From assembly GCA_900539325.1 (NCBI GenBank), contig UQCC01000009.1, positions 1 to 64,000 on the forward strand: a stretch of DNA of 64,000 bases, given 5' to 3'. The stretch's first letter is position 1; the number at the start of each line of letters is the position of its first letter. Source of the DNA: an uncultured Eubacterium sp. GTDB taxonomy: Bacteria > Bacillota > Clostridia > Oscillospirales > Acutalibacteraceae. This document shows positions 25,252 through 33,826 of the stretch, in pieces. Both the position numbers and the translations under genes were made by a program. The notes below the pieces were generated by a model that had not been told where the DNA came from, did no database searches, and was given only the letters and a program-made list of their open reading frames with translations.

Positions 25252-26766
25252 ATGAAGAAGTATACAAAAAAACTCATTTCTGTTTTAATGAGTGCGTGCT
25301 TAATATGCACAAGTGCGGCAATTGGCACACCCGTGGGAGCAAACACTGCAAAAGCCGTAACCGAATCTCAAGAACAGCGAAAAGAAGAACTCGAAAAGAA
25401 ACTTGAGGAAACAAACAAAAAGCTGAAAGAACTCGGCAAAGAAAAACAGGACACACAGGAATATCTTAATGTTATTGACACAAAGCTGGACACGCTAAAA
25501 GAACAATATTCCATCACTCTTAACGATGTTAATCAAACAGAAAACAGAGTTAACCAAACAGAAAAAAACATTCAAACAAATACAAAGACTTTGGCTGACA
25601 TCGAATCCGACCTCAAAACAATGACAGCAAACACACAGCAGCTTGAAACCGACTATACGGAAGTTCAACAAAAATACTGTCAAAGAATGAGAGCGATATA
25701 CATCAGCGGCGAAACAGAAAGTGTGCTTTCGTTTTTGCTTTCGGCTGACGGAATAGAAAACTTTTTGACAAGGCTTGAAATGGTTGCCGCCGTATCAAGA
25801 AAAGACGGCAAACTTATGCAGGATGTTAATGCCAAAATTACCGAACTTCAAGAATCACAAAAAAGGCTCAACAAAAAGCAAGAAGAACTTAACAAAACAC
25901 AAAAGGTGCTTAAATCCGATACGGAAAGTTTAAAAATTCAACAAGTATCGCTAAACCAAAAAGAAGCCGAAATGAAAAAGAAAAAAACGGCTATGGAAAA
26001 ACAGCAAACAGAAGCAAACACCGTTCTTCAGCAAATCAACGACAAAACAAAGGAATATTCAGAGCTTCATGATATGACGCAGGAAGAGATTGACCAAATC
26101 GACAGCGACATTCAGGCAGCCATCAAAAAATATCAAAACAAGCAAACAACCACTAAAAAGGCTACAACGAAAAAGCATACCACAACAAAAAAGCCAACCA
26201 CAACCAAACATACTACAACCAAGCATACCACAACTAAGAAAAACGAAACAACCACAAAGGTAACGACCACAGAGGAAGAAACAGAAGAAACAACCGAGGA
26301 TATAGGTTCAGAGTTTATCAATATGACCTATCCGTGCCCTGATTACACAAGAATCACCTGTGCATACGGTGCATATAGGGGCCATACCGGATGCGACTTT
26401 TCAACAGGCGGCACAACAGGTCACAAGATTGTTGCGGCAGACAGCGGTACGGTTATCATCTCTAAGGACATTACCTGCAACAGAAGCACATGCAAAAAAA
26501 GCTACCACGGCGGCGGATATTGCAGCTACGGCAGATACATCGTTATTATGCATGACAAACCAAACAAAAACGGCGAAACGGTATACACGCTTTATGCACA
26601 CAACAGCGTTCGCTCGGTGTCGGCAGGTCAGCATGTAAGCAAGGGTCAACAAATCGCACTCAGCGGTTCAACAGGCAACTCAACAGGTCCTCACCTTCAT
26701 TTTGAAGTAAGACTCGGTGACGGCTCATACAGCAGTTGCACAAATCCCGCACATTATTTACCTTAA
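25252..26766 (+). CDS. Secreted coiled-coil M23 peptidase (EnvC-like), copy 2
   Basis: Paralogue of copy 1, 504 residues. After a signal peptide (ends near GANTAKA) comes a coiled coil of about 40-290. A Thr/Lys-rich linker (TTKK-type units, about 300-345), likely flexible or wall-spanning, then leads to the M23 domain with HTGCD and HLHFE. The domain carries an extra cysteine-containing loop (CNRSTCKKSYHGGGYC). The ATG at 25252 is preferred over the GTG at 25243, which overlaps the GGAGG site. It has its own leader region after the copy 1 terminator. Confidence 0.9.
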   Translation: MKKYTKKLISVLMSACLICTSAAIGTPVGANTAKAVTESQEQRKEELEKKLEETNKKLKELGKEKQDTQEYLNVIDTKLDTLKEQYSITLNDVNQTENRVNQTEKNIQTNTKTLADIESDLKTMTANTQQLETDYTEVQQKYCQRMRAIYISGETESVLSFLLSADGIENFLTRLEMVAAVSRKDGKLMQDVNAKITELQESQKRLNKKQEELNKTQKVLKSDTESLKIQQVSLNQKEAEMKKKKTAMEKQQTEANTVLQQINDKTKEYSELHDMTQEEIDQIDSDIQAAIKKYQNKQTTTKKATTKKHTTTKKPTTTKHTTTKHTTTKKNETTTKVTTTEEETEETTEDIGSEFINMTYPCPDYTRITCAYGAYRGHTGCDFSTGGTTGHKIVAADSGTVIISKDITCNRSTCKKSYHGGGYCSYGRYIVIMHDKPNKNGETVYTLYAHNSVRSVSAGQHVSKGQQIALSGSTGNSTGPHLHFEVRLGDGSYSSCTNPAHYLP

Positions 26767-26814
26767 TATAAAATCTAAAATATAAAATCTAAGCAAAACA
26801 AGGGGCGTTTCATT

Positions 26815-28257
26815 TTGAAACCGATTATAAAAAAATCACTCGCAATATTAATATCTTTAGCTATGCTGTCAACAGGCGGAATCAGTGCATTTGCCGCTGA
26901 AAACACAACGGCAAACACAAGCACACAAAAGGCCGCCTCCGCTGCCGAAGCAACAACGGAGTTAACCACGCAATCACCCGAAGAAGCCTTAAATCAGCAA
27001 AAAACCGACCTTGAGGCAAAACTCAAGGAAAGTGAGGAAAAGCTTGCAAAATACGAAAAAAGTCAAATGGCGACCGAGGAATACATCAACTCACTTGATG
27101 AAAAAATCGGCTATATGAACCAGGATTTGAGCGTGCTTGACAACCAAATTTCAACTGCAAGAACAAAAATCAAAGGCTTAAAAAAAGAAACAAAAGAACT
27201 GAAAAAAGCAATCAAAAGCGTTCAAAAACAATATGACAAAACAAACGGCGAGATTGAAAAGTTAAACAAAGAATTCAAAAAAACCTACAATGCCTACTGC
27301 CTGAGAATGAGAGCAATGTACATATCGGGTTCGGACAGCATTTTGGTGGCTCTTTTTACAAGCAAGGACATCAGTCAGTTTTTATCACGCTACGAAATGA
27401 TAAAAGCCGTTTCAAAATCGGATGCCAAGCTCCTTAAAGAAGCAAAGAAAAAGACGAAAGAAATTAACGCGAAAAGCAAGGAAATCGCCAAGCAAAAAGC
27501 CACACTTGAAAACAGCAAGACAGTTCTTGACGAAAAAACCGCCATCATTGAAAAAGAGCGTGACGGAATTGAAAACAAGCAGGCTGAAATTGCACAAAAG
27601 AAGATTATACTTGCACAGGACAGAGCCGAGAGTGACTCGCTTCTTGCCGAATATGCACAAAAAACTCAAATGTACACTGAGTACAAATACGAGGATGAAG
27701 AACTCTTGAAACAGGTTGACAACGAAATCAACAGCGTTTTAAGCGGTCTTAAAACTCCCGAAGAAGCAACAACGGCAGTAAAATCCGATAAGAACGGCAA
27801 CAAGCACACAACCTCTGCCGACAGCAACACTTCCCCGCTGTATTACAATTCGGCGGCTGTACTCAATTTAACCTATCCCGCTCCGGGACATTATTCAATT
27901 TCCTGCGGCTTCGGTCATTACAGTTCGGGCAAGCCACACACCGGCACGGACTATCCTTACCCGGTCGGCTCAAAAGTTGTTGCCGCACAAAAGGGTATTG
28001 TTATCAAAACAAGAGAACTCAATTATTCATACGGCAAATATGTTATGATTTACCACGGCACGGATAATCTCGGCAGAAAAATCGTAACACTTTACGCCCA
28101 CAATTCACAGCTTCTTGTAAGCACGGGTCAAACCGTTAAAAAAGGTCAGCAAATCGCAAGAGGCGGTTCAACAGGCAACTCAACAGGTCCGCACTGCCAC
28201 TTTGAACTTATCATTGACGGCAATAAAGTAAATTCGGGACCGTATCTCAGCAAATAA
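26815..28257 (+). CDS. Secreted coiled-coil M23 peptidase (EnvC-like), copy 3
   Basis: Third paralogue, 480 residues, starting with TTG after an AAGGGG site. Signal peptide ends near GISAFAAE; coiled coil about 60-300; M23 domain about 345-480 with HTGTD and HCHFE. The segment AYCLRMRAMYISG matches the YCQRLRAMYVSG and YCQRMRAIYISG of copies 1 and 2, a shared hinge in the coiled coil that probably contacts FtsX. It is followed 1 bp later by queH. Confidence 0.9.
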   Translation: MKPIIKKSLAILISLAMLSTGGISAFAAENTTANTSTQKAASAAEATTELTTQSPEEALNQQKTDLEAKLKESEEKLAKYEKSQMATEEYINSLDEKIGYMNQDLSVLDNQISTARTKIKGLKKETKELKKAIKSVQKQYDKTNGEIEKLNKEFKKTYNAYCLRMRAMYISGSDSILVALFTSKDISQFLSRYEMIKAVSKSDAKLLKEAKKKTKEINAKSKEIAKQKATLENSKTVLDEKTAIIEKERDGIENKQAEIAQKKIILAQDRAESDSLLAEYAQKTQMYTEYKYEDEELLKQVDNEINSVLSGLKTPEEATTAVKSDKNGNKHTTSADSNTSPLYYNSAAVLNLTYPAPGHYSISCGFGHYSSGKPHTGTDYPYPVGSKVVAAQKGIVIKTRELNYSYGKYVMIYHGTDNLGRKIVTLYAHNSQLLVSTGQTVKKGQQIARGGSTGNSTGPHCHFELIIDGNKVNSGPYLSK

Positions 28258-28258
28258 A

Positions 28259-28873
28259 ATGAACAAAATTAACTTCCAAAAAGAATTAGACAAAATAATC
28301 GATAACTTAAACGGCGAAGTGCCAAAACTCTTTTTGCATTCCTGCTGTGCACCGTGCTCAAGCTATACGCTTGAATATCTGAGCAATTACTTTGACATCA
28401 CAGTGTACTACTTCAATCCCAATATTTCGCCGAAAGAAGAATTTGACAAAAGATTTGCCGAGCAAAAAAGGCTGATTGAAGAATTACCGGCAAAACACCA
28501 GATTAAATTGGTGCTCGGAGAATATGATTACAACGACTTTTTAAGCATTGCAAAAGGCTACGAGGACATTCCCGAAGGCGGTGAGCGTTGCTTCAGGTGC
28601 TACCGTATGCGACTTGAAAGCACGGCAAAACTTGCAAAAAAGCAAGGCTTTGATTATTTTTGCACAACCCTTTCAATCAGTCCCCTTAAAAACAGCCAAA
28701 AGATTAATCAAATAGGCTTTGAAGTTGCGGAAAAGTACGGCATAAAATGGTTAGCGTCCGACTTCAAAAAGAAAGAGGGCTACAAACGTTCTATCGAACT
28801 AAGCAAAGAATACAGCCTGTACAGGCAGAATTTCTGCGGCTGTATTTTTTCAAAGGAGAAAACAGATGAATAA
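28259..28873 (+). CDS. queH: Epoxyqueuosine reductase QueH
   Basis: Last-step enzyme of queuosine tRNA modification (non-homologous to QueG), 204 residues. The family cysteines are visible: HSCCAPCSSY (C29, C30, C33), then ERCFRCYRMRL, and CGCIF near the end. QueH uses these for an iron-sulfur cluster and metal ion. The gene overlaps rarA by 8 bp. No other queuosine genes are in the window, so this could serve salvage of queuine precursors or synthesis from genes elsewhere. Confidence 0.93.
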   Translation: MNKINFQKELDKIIDNLNGEVPKLFLHSCCAPCSSYTLEYLSNYFDITVYYFNPNISPKEEFDKRFAEQKRLIEELPAKHQIKLVLGEYDYNDFLSIAKGYEDIPEGGERCFRCYRMRLESTAKLAKKQGFDYFCTTLSISPLKNSQKINQIGFEVAEKYGIKWLASDFKKKEGYKRSIELSKEYSLYRQNFCGCIFSKEKTDE

Positions 28874-30134
28874 ACCGTTGGCAGACAGAATAAGACCAAC
28901 CGAACTAAAAGATGTAGTTGGGCAAAAGCACCTGCTATCCCCCGACAAAGCACTTTACAATATGATACAAAACGGCGACATACCAAACCTGATATTCTAC
29001 GGACCGTCAGGTGTCGGCAAAACAACGGTCGCCTCAATCATAGCAAACAAAACAAAGCGTGCGTTGAGAAAACTCAACGGCACTTCCGCATCAACGCAGG
29101 ATATAAAAGATATTGTGTCCGAAATAGGCACTTTTTCCGCACCAAACGGAATTTTGCTTTATCTTGACGAAATACAGTATTTCAACAAACGCCAACAGCA
29201 ATCGCTCCTTGAATACATAGAAAACGGCAAAATAACACTTATTGCCTCCACCACCGAAAATCCGTATTTTTATGTGTATTCGGCTATACTTTCCCGTTCT
29301 ACGGTATTTGAATTTAAGGCACTCAATTATACGGATATTATCCCTGCAGTTGAGCGAGGTTTTAAGTTTTTGGAGGAAGAAAACGACCTCAAAATCACCT
29401 ACTCCGATGATGTGGTTAAAAAAATCGCGCAGGGTTGCGGCGGCGATGTACGCAAAGCACTCAACAGCGTGGAAAATTGCTACTTTGCAACGCCGACAAT
29501 TGACGGAGTAAAAGCCGTAAGCATTGAAACCGCGGAGGAACTGACGCAAAAATCCGCCATGCGATACGACAAAGACGGCGACGAGCACTACGACATTGTA
29601 TCGGCATATCAAAAAAGCATGAGGGGTTCGGACACAAATGCCGCACTTCACTACCTTGCAAGACTGCTTGAAGCAGGTGATTTGCCGTCGGCTTGCAGAC
29701 GACTTATGGTGTGCGCCTGCGAAGATGTCGGGCTTGCATATCCGCAGATTATTCCGATTGTCAAGGCGGCGGTTGATGCGGCAATGATGGTCGGCTTGCC
29801 GGAAGCAAGAATTCCGCTTGCAGATGCAGTCATTCTTGTTGCCGAGTCGCCAAAATCAAACAGTGCCTACGAAGCGATAAACACAGCAATGGCGGATATA
29901 AAAAAAGGCAATTTCGGTCCTATTCCTCGACAGCTTCAAAACAAGCATTACGACGGCGAGGACGCAGAAATCAAAGGACAACACTATGTTTATCCTCACG
30001 ATTGCCCCAATCATTGGACAGAGCAACAATATCTGCCCGACAAATTGAAAAACACAAAATACTACGAATACGGAACAAACAAAAACGAACAGGCTCACAA
30101 GGAATATTGGAGCAGAATAAAAGGCGAAAAATGA
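28866..30134 (+). CDS. rarA: Replication-associated recombination protein A (RarA/MgsA)
   Basis: AAA+ ATPase related to the clamp loader, acting at stalled forks; 422 residues. Walker A is GPSGVGKTT, Walker B LLYLDEIQYF (family DEIHRF), then STTENPYFYVYSAILSRS. The C-terminal MgsA-type tetramerisation region contains MRGSDTNAALHYLARLLEAG and CACEDVGLAYP. Length is typical. It overlaps nth by 4 bp. Confidence 0.95.
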   Translation: MNKPLADRIRPTELKDVVGQKHLLSPDKALYNMIQNGDIPNLIFYGPSGVGKTTVASIIANKTKRALRKLNGTSASTQDIKDIVSEIGTFSAPNGILLYLDEIQYFNKRQQQSLLEYIENGKITLIASTTENPYFYVYSAILSRSTVFEFKALNYTDIIPAVERGFKFLEEENDLKITYSDDVVKKIAQGCGGDVRKALNSVENCYFATPTIDGVKAVSIETAEELTQKSAMRYDKDGDEHYDIVSAYQKSMRGSDTNAALHYLARLLEAGDLPSACRRLMVCACEDVGLAYPQIIPIVKAAVDAAMMVGLPEARIPLADAVILVAESPKSNSAYEAINTAMADIKKGNFGPIPRQLQNKHYDGEDAEIKGQHYVYPHDCPNHWTEQQYLPDKLKNTKYYEYGTNKNEQAHKEYWSRIKGEK

Positions 30135-30763
30135 CGAAAAAAGAAAGAGCGCAAAACGCAATAGAAGTTCTAAAAAAAGAATATCCCGAAGCAATTTGCT
30201 CGCTCAATTCGTCAAACCCGTTTGAGCTTTTGGTAGCGGTAAGGCTGTCGGCACAATGCACGGACGCAAGAGTAAATCTTGTTACTCCCGCATTGTTTGC
30301 TAAGTACAAAACGCTTGACGACTACTGCAACGCCGATGTCAATGACATCGAAGAAATTATCCGTTCCTGCGGATTTTACAAAAGCAAGGCGGCTTCCATA
30401 ATTGATATGGCAAAAGGCGTGCGTGACCGCTTCGGCGGAGTCGTTCCCGACAATATTGACGACTTAATCACGCTTAACGGTGTGGGCAGAAAAACGGCAA
30501 ACCTCATTGTCGGCGATGTTTACGGCAAAGAATCGATAGTTGTTGATACACATATGATAAGAATTGCAAACCGAATAGGTCTTGTGAATGAAAAAGACCC
30601 GAAAAAAATCGAGTTTGCTCTCAAAAAAATAATACCGAGTGAAGAAGGCTCGGATTTCTGTCACAGGATAGTGCTTTTCGGCAGAGATATATGCTCGGCA
30701 AGAAAGCCGAAGTGTGACATCTGCCCTATGGAATATAACTGCAAAAAGGTTGGACTAAAATAA
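30131..30763 (+). CDS. nth: Endonuclease III
   Basis: DNA glycosylase/AP lyase for oxidised pyrimidines, 210 residues. It shows the helix-hairpin-helix LNGVGRKTANLIVG including the catalytic lysine, the catalytic aspartate in VVDTHMIRI, and a C-terminal 4Fe-4S motif C-x6-C-x2-C-x5-C (CSARKPKCDICPMEYNC). The ATG at 30131 overlaps the rarA stop codon and is preferred over an earlier in-frame ATG within rarA. Confidence 0.96.
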   Translation: MTKKERAQNAIEVLKKEYPEAICSLNSSNPFELLVAVRLSAQCTDARVNLVTPALFAKYKTLDDYCNADVNDIEEIIRSCGFYKSKAASIIDMAKGVRDRFGGVVPDNIDDLITLNGVGRKTANLIVGDVYGKESIVVDTHMIRIANRIGLVNEKDPKKIEFALKKIIPSEEGSDFCHRIVLFGRDICSARKPKCDICPMEYNCKKVGLK

Positions 30764-31266
30764 TGAACAAGGAAAACATTATATTAATCGGAATGCCCGG
30801 CAGCGGCAAAAGTACATGCGGCGTACTTGCTGCCAAGGCTCTGCTGAAGAATTTTTTCGACACAGACCTGCTGTTTCAGGGTCTTGAAGAAAAGAAACTC
30901 CAGGACATCATTGACGAAAACGGCATTGAATACTTTTTGAAAGCAGAGGAACGCACGATTTTGTCACTTGACATAAACGCAACGGTTGTTGCAACCGGCG
31001 GAAGCGTTGTTTACAGCGACAAATCAATGCAGCACCTCAAAAAAAGCGGCAAGATAATTTTCTTAAACCTCAGCTATGACACTATGGTTGACAGAATAAA
31101 AAACATCACCACACGAGGAGTAGTTGTAAGAAAAGGCAGTTCGCTCAAAGATATGTACAACGAAAGACTGCCTATGTACCAAAAATGGGCAGATATTGTT
31201 ATAGACTGCGACAGCAACACGGTTGAACAAACAGTTGCAAAAATCGTTGAAGCGGCAGAGAAATAA
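30763..31266 (+). CDS. Shikimate kinase-like P-loop kinase
   Basis: Small nucleotide kinase fold of 167 residues. It has the P-loop GMPGSGKST, FFDTDLL (aspartates of the shikimate pocket), VATGGSVV, and a lid region NITTRGVVVRKG. Two points differ from typical AroK: the GE..FR..E helix reads IEYFLKAEERTI, lacking the shikimate-binding arginine, and the GGG motif is GGS. It may still be shikimate kinase or have drifted to another substrate. No other aromatic pathway genes are nearby. Overlaps the nth stop by one base. Confidence 0.7.
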   Translation: MNKENIILIGMPGSGKSTCGVLAAKALLKNFFDTDLLFQGLEEKKLQDIIDENGIEYFLKAEERTILSLDINATVVATGGSVVYSDKSMQHLKKSGKIIFLNLSYDTMVDRIKNITTRGVVVRKGSSLKDMYNERLPMYQKWADIVIDCDSNTVEQTVAKIVEAAEK

Positions 31267-31273
31267 AAAACTC

Positions 31274-31302
31274 TTGATTTAATACCTTTAAAATGGTATG
31301 AT
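31274..31302 (+). promoter_or_regulatory. Promoter of guaB
   Basis: TTGATT, a 17-nt spacer and TATGAT, about 40 bp before the start. No purine riboswitch-like fold was recognised in the short leader. Confidence 0.65.
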
Positions 31303-31342
31303 AGTTTAAATATTCAAATATTATAATTTATAGGAGGTTGTT

Positions 31343-32815
31343 ATGAAAGAATACGGAGAAAAATTTGTAAAAGAAGGACTTACATTTGACGATGTTTTGC
31401 TTATCCCTGCAAAATCCGATGTAACCCCGGACGGTGTGTCGCTCAAGACAAAACTTACAAAAGACATCAGTCTTAACATTCCGCTTATGACTGCGGCTAT
31501 GGACACTGTAACCGAATCAAGAATGGCTATTGCAATTGCCCGTGAAGGCGGTATCGGTGTTATCCACAAAAATATGACTATCGAAGAACAGGCTACCGAG
31601 GTTGACAAGGTTAAAAGAAGTGAAAACGGCGTTATTCTCAATCCGTTTTATCTCTCCCCTCATCACAGCGTAAAAGACGCAGATATGTTGATGGGTAAAT
31701 ACAAAATCAGCGGTGTTCCGATTTGTGAGGACGACGGCACTCTTGTAGGTATTCTTACAAACCGTGACCTTCGTTTTATCCAAGATTACAGTGTAAAAAT
31801 TTCTACCGTAATGACTCCTAAAGAAGAGCTTATCACAGCAGTTGCAGGCACAACTCTTGAAGAAGCGAAAAACATCTTGATGAAGTCAAAAGTTGAAAAA
31901 CTTCCTCTTATTGACGAAAACGGCAAGCTCACAGGTCTTGTAACAATCAAGGACATTGAAAAAGCCGTTAAATATCCAAACACAGCCCGTGACAGCAAGG
32001 ACAGACTTCTTTGCGCAGCCGCTCTCGGTGTAACAGACGATGTGCTCATCCGTGCACAGGCTCTTTATGAAGCAGGCGTTGACGCATTTGTACTTGACTC
32101 GGCTCACGGTCATTCCGAAAACATCATCAGAAATGTTACAAAAGTTAAGGAAGCATTTCCTGATGTATCACTTATCGCAGGTAATGTTGCAACAGCAGAA
32201 GCTACCGAAGCACTCATCAAAGCAGGTGCAGACGCTGTTAAAATCGGTATCGGTCCGGGTTCTATCTGCACAACCCGTATTGTTGCAGGTATCGGTGTTC
32301 CGCAAATTACAGCTATTTACGATTCGGCTGCTATGGCTGACAAGTACGGCGTACCTGTAATCGCAGACGGCGGTATCAAGTATTCGGGCGAAATTGTTAA
32401 GGCTCTTGCCGCAGGCGGCAGCGTTGTTATGGTCGGCTCGCTTGTTGCAGGTTGTGACGAAGCTCCGGGCGAAACAGAAATTTACCAAGGCCGTCAATTC
32501 AAGGTATATCGTGGTATGGGCTCACTCGGTGCTATGAATCACGGCTCTGCCGACAGATACTTCCAAAAGGGTTCAAAGAAATTTGTTCCTGAAGGCGTTG
32601 AAGGTCGTGTTCCTTACAAGGGAGCAGTTTCCGACACCATCTATCAAATGATGGGCGGCTTGCGTTCGGGTATGGGTTATGTAGGTTGCCACACAATCGA
32701 GGAACTTCGCCAAAACGCACAGTTCATCAGAATTACAGGTGCAGGTCTTGTTGAATCGCATCCACACGATGTTTACATCACCAAGGAAGCACCAAACTAT
32801 TCGGGAAATAAATAA
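31343..32815 (+). CDS. guaB: IMP dehydrogenase
   Basis: Oxidises IMP to XMP, the committed step of GMP synthesis; 490 residues. The catalytic cysteine is C309 in GPGSICTTRIVAG. Two CBS repeats are inserted at about 95-205 (ISGVPICEDDGTLVGILTNRD and KLPLIDENGKLTGLVTIKD, shown as landmarks). The mobile flap has GMGSLGAM, and the C-terminal loop YKG-x-GGLRSGMGYVG is intact. It has its own promoter and terminator, so it is a monocistronic unit. Confidence 0.97.
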   Translation: MKEYGEKFVKEGLTFDDVLLIPAKSDVTPDGVSLKTKLTKDISLNIPLMTAAMDTVTESRMAIAIAREGGIGVIHKNMTIEEQATEVDKVKRSENGVILNPFYLSPHHSVKDADMLMGKYKISGVPICEDDGTLVGILTNRDLRFIQDYSVKISTVMTPKEELITAVAGTTLEEAKNILMKSKVEKLPLIDENGKLTGLVTIKDIEKAVKYPNTARDSKDRLLCAAALGVTDDVLIRAQALYEAGVDAFVLDSAHGHSENIIRNVTKVKEAFPDVSLIAGNVATAEATEALIKAGADAVKIGIGPGSICTTRIVAGIGVPQITAIYDSAAMADKYGVPVIADGGIKYSGEIVKALAAGGSVVMVGSLVAGCDEAPGETEIYQGRQFKVYRGMGSLGAMNHGSADRYFQKGSKKFVPEGVEGRVPYKGAVSDTIYQMMGGLRSGMGYVGCHTIEELRQNAQFIRITGAGLVESHPHDVYITKEAPNYSGNK

Positions 32816-32833
32816 GATTACATCAATCACACA

Positions 32834-32866
32834 AAACCGCCGGCAAAAATGCAGGCGGTTTGATAT
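32834..32866 (+). terminator. Terminator of guaB
   Basis: Stem AAACCGCC/GGCGGTTT with a 12-nt loop, 19 bp after the stop. The T-run is short, so some read-through to the next gene is possible. Confidence 0.6.
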
Positions 32867-32883
32867 TCCGACAGGGTGAATAT

Positions 32884-33726
32884 ATGACCAGAAAAGAAAA
32901 ACGCAAAAAGCGAATAGAAAAATTCAAGCGATTTTTAAAACGGAATATGACACCCACATGGGCAAAACGATTCAGCTATCAGGTTGTAGCTTTTATTATC
33001 AGTGTTTCAATGGTTGTAGGAGTTGTGGTTTATGCCTTTAACAAAACCTATGATGAGCGGAAGCTGACTTTTGTTGACGGCTTCACCATAACGGCACACA
33101 CGGGTGCATACGACACTCCCGACAATTCAATGGAATCGCTTGAGGCGGCAATTAAACACGGTGACGAATCGTTTGAAATAGATGTTCGGCAACGACCTAA
33201 CGGAATTGTTGTTATGAGCAACGACATCATCAACACAAATTCGGACGGAACGGAAATTACAGCCGCATTTAAAAAGGTTAAGCAAACAAATATGCGTCTG
33301 AATCTCGACATAAGAGAAACGAGAGTTCTCAAAACCCTGCACGATTTAATTGTTGATTACGGCTTAACCGATCGTGTTGTGCTCACGGGAATTGAAGTTT
33401 TTCAAGCCGACAAGGTCAAGGAAAACTGCCCGGGAATTGAATATTATGTAAATTATATGCCAAGCAGAATCAATATTTTTACCGAAGAGTATCAGCAAAA
33501 AATAATTGATATGATTGAAAAAACAGGTGCAGTCGGCATAAACTGCAATTACAAATACGCTTCAAGGACGCTGTCAAATCTGCTCCACAAAAACGGCTAC
33601 AAACTCTCTATTTGGACAGTTGACAGAAAATACCAAATCAAGCGTGCACTTGTAAACACAGCCGACAACATCACTACCCACCATCCGGATAAGGTTCAAA
33701 ACATTATCAACAAATGGGGAAAATAA
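32884..33726 (+). CDS. Membrane-anchored glycerophosphodiesterase-like protein, catalytically altered
   Basis: GDPD-fold protein of about 280 residues with a basic N-terminus, one transmembrane helix (about 25-48) and an extracytoplasmic domain. The GDPD signature is recognisable but degraded: HRG is HTG, PENT is PDNS, the ExD pair is kept (FEIDV), and the second catalytic histidine (HD) is Asn (MSND). The end keeps LSIWTVD. It probably does not hydrolyse standard glycerophosphodiesters, or does so by a changed mechanism. The ATG at 32884 is preferred over one further upstream because of AGGGTG before it. Confidence 0.75.
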   Translation: MTRKEKRKKRIEKFKRFLKRNMTPTWAKRFSYQVVAFIISVSMVVGVVVYAFNKTYDERKLTFVDGFTITAHTGAYDTPDNSMESLEAAIKHGDESFEIDVRQRPNGIVVMSNDIINTNSDGTEITAAFKKVKQTNMRLNLDIRETRVLKTLHDLIVDYGLTDRVVLTGIEVFQADKVKENCPGIEYYVNYMPSRINIFTEEYQQKIIDMIEKTGAVGINCNYKYASRTLSNLLHKNGYKLSIWTVDRKYQIKRALVNTADNITTHHPDKVQNIINKWGK

Positions 33727-33789
33727 AAAAGCAACCGTACTCTAATCGGTCGCCAATTTACAAAAAAATTGATAAATTTATGTTAATAA

Positions 33790-33820
33790 AACGCTCCGAG
33801 ATAATATTTATCGGAGCGTT
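33790..33820. terminator. Bidirectional terminator between convergent genes
   Basis: A 10-bp stem AACGCTCCGA/TCGGAGCGTT, 7 bp beyond the stop codon of the minus-strand fusion gene and serving the plus-strand GDPD-like gene as well. T-rich on both sides. Confidence 0.8.
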
Positions 33821-33826
33821 GTTAAT

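Noticed and set aside
26150..26250. Short periodic repeats that could suggest a CRISPR array
   Set aside because: The period is set by Thr-Lys codons of a protein linker within an intact M23 gene; there are no unique spacers.
30002..30130. Longer N-terminus for endonuclease III
   Set aside because: It would overlap rarA by over 130 bp; the ATG at 30131 matches the family start and overlaps the stop codon in the usual way.
31267..31342. Purine riboswitch upstream of guaB
   Set aside because: The leader is short and no aptamer-like stem-loops could be recognised.
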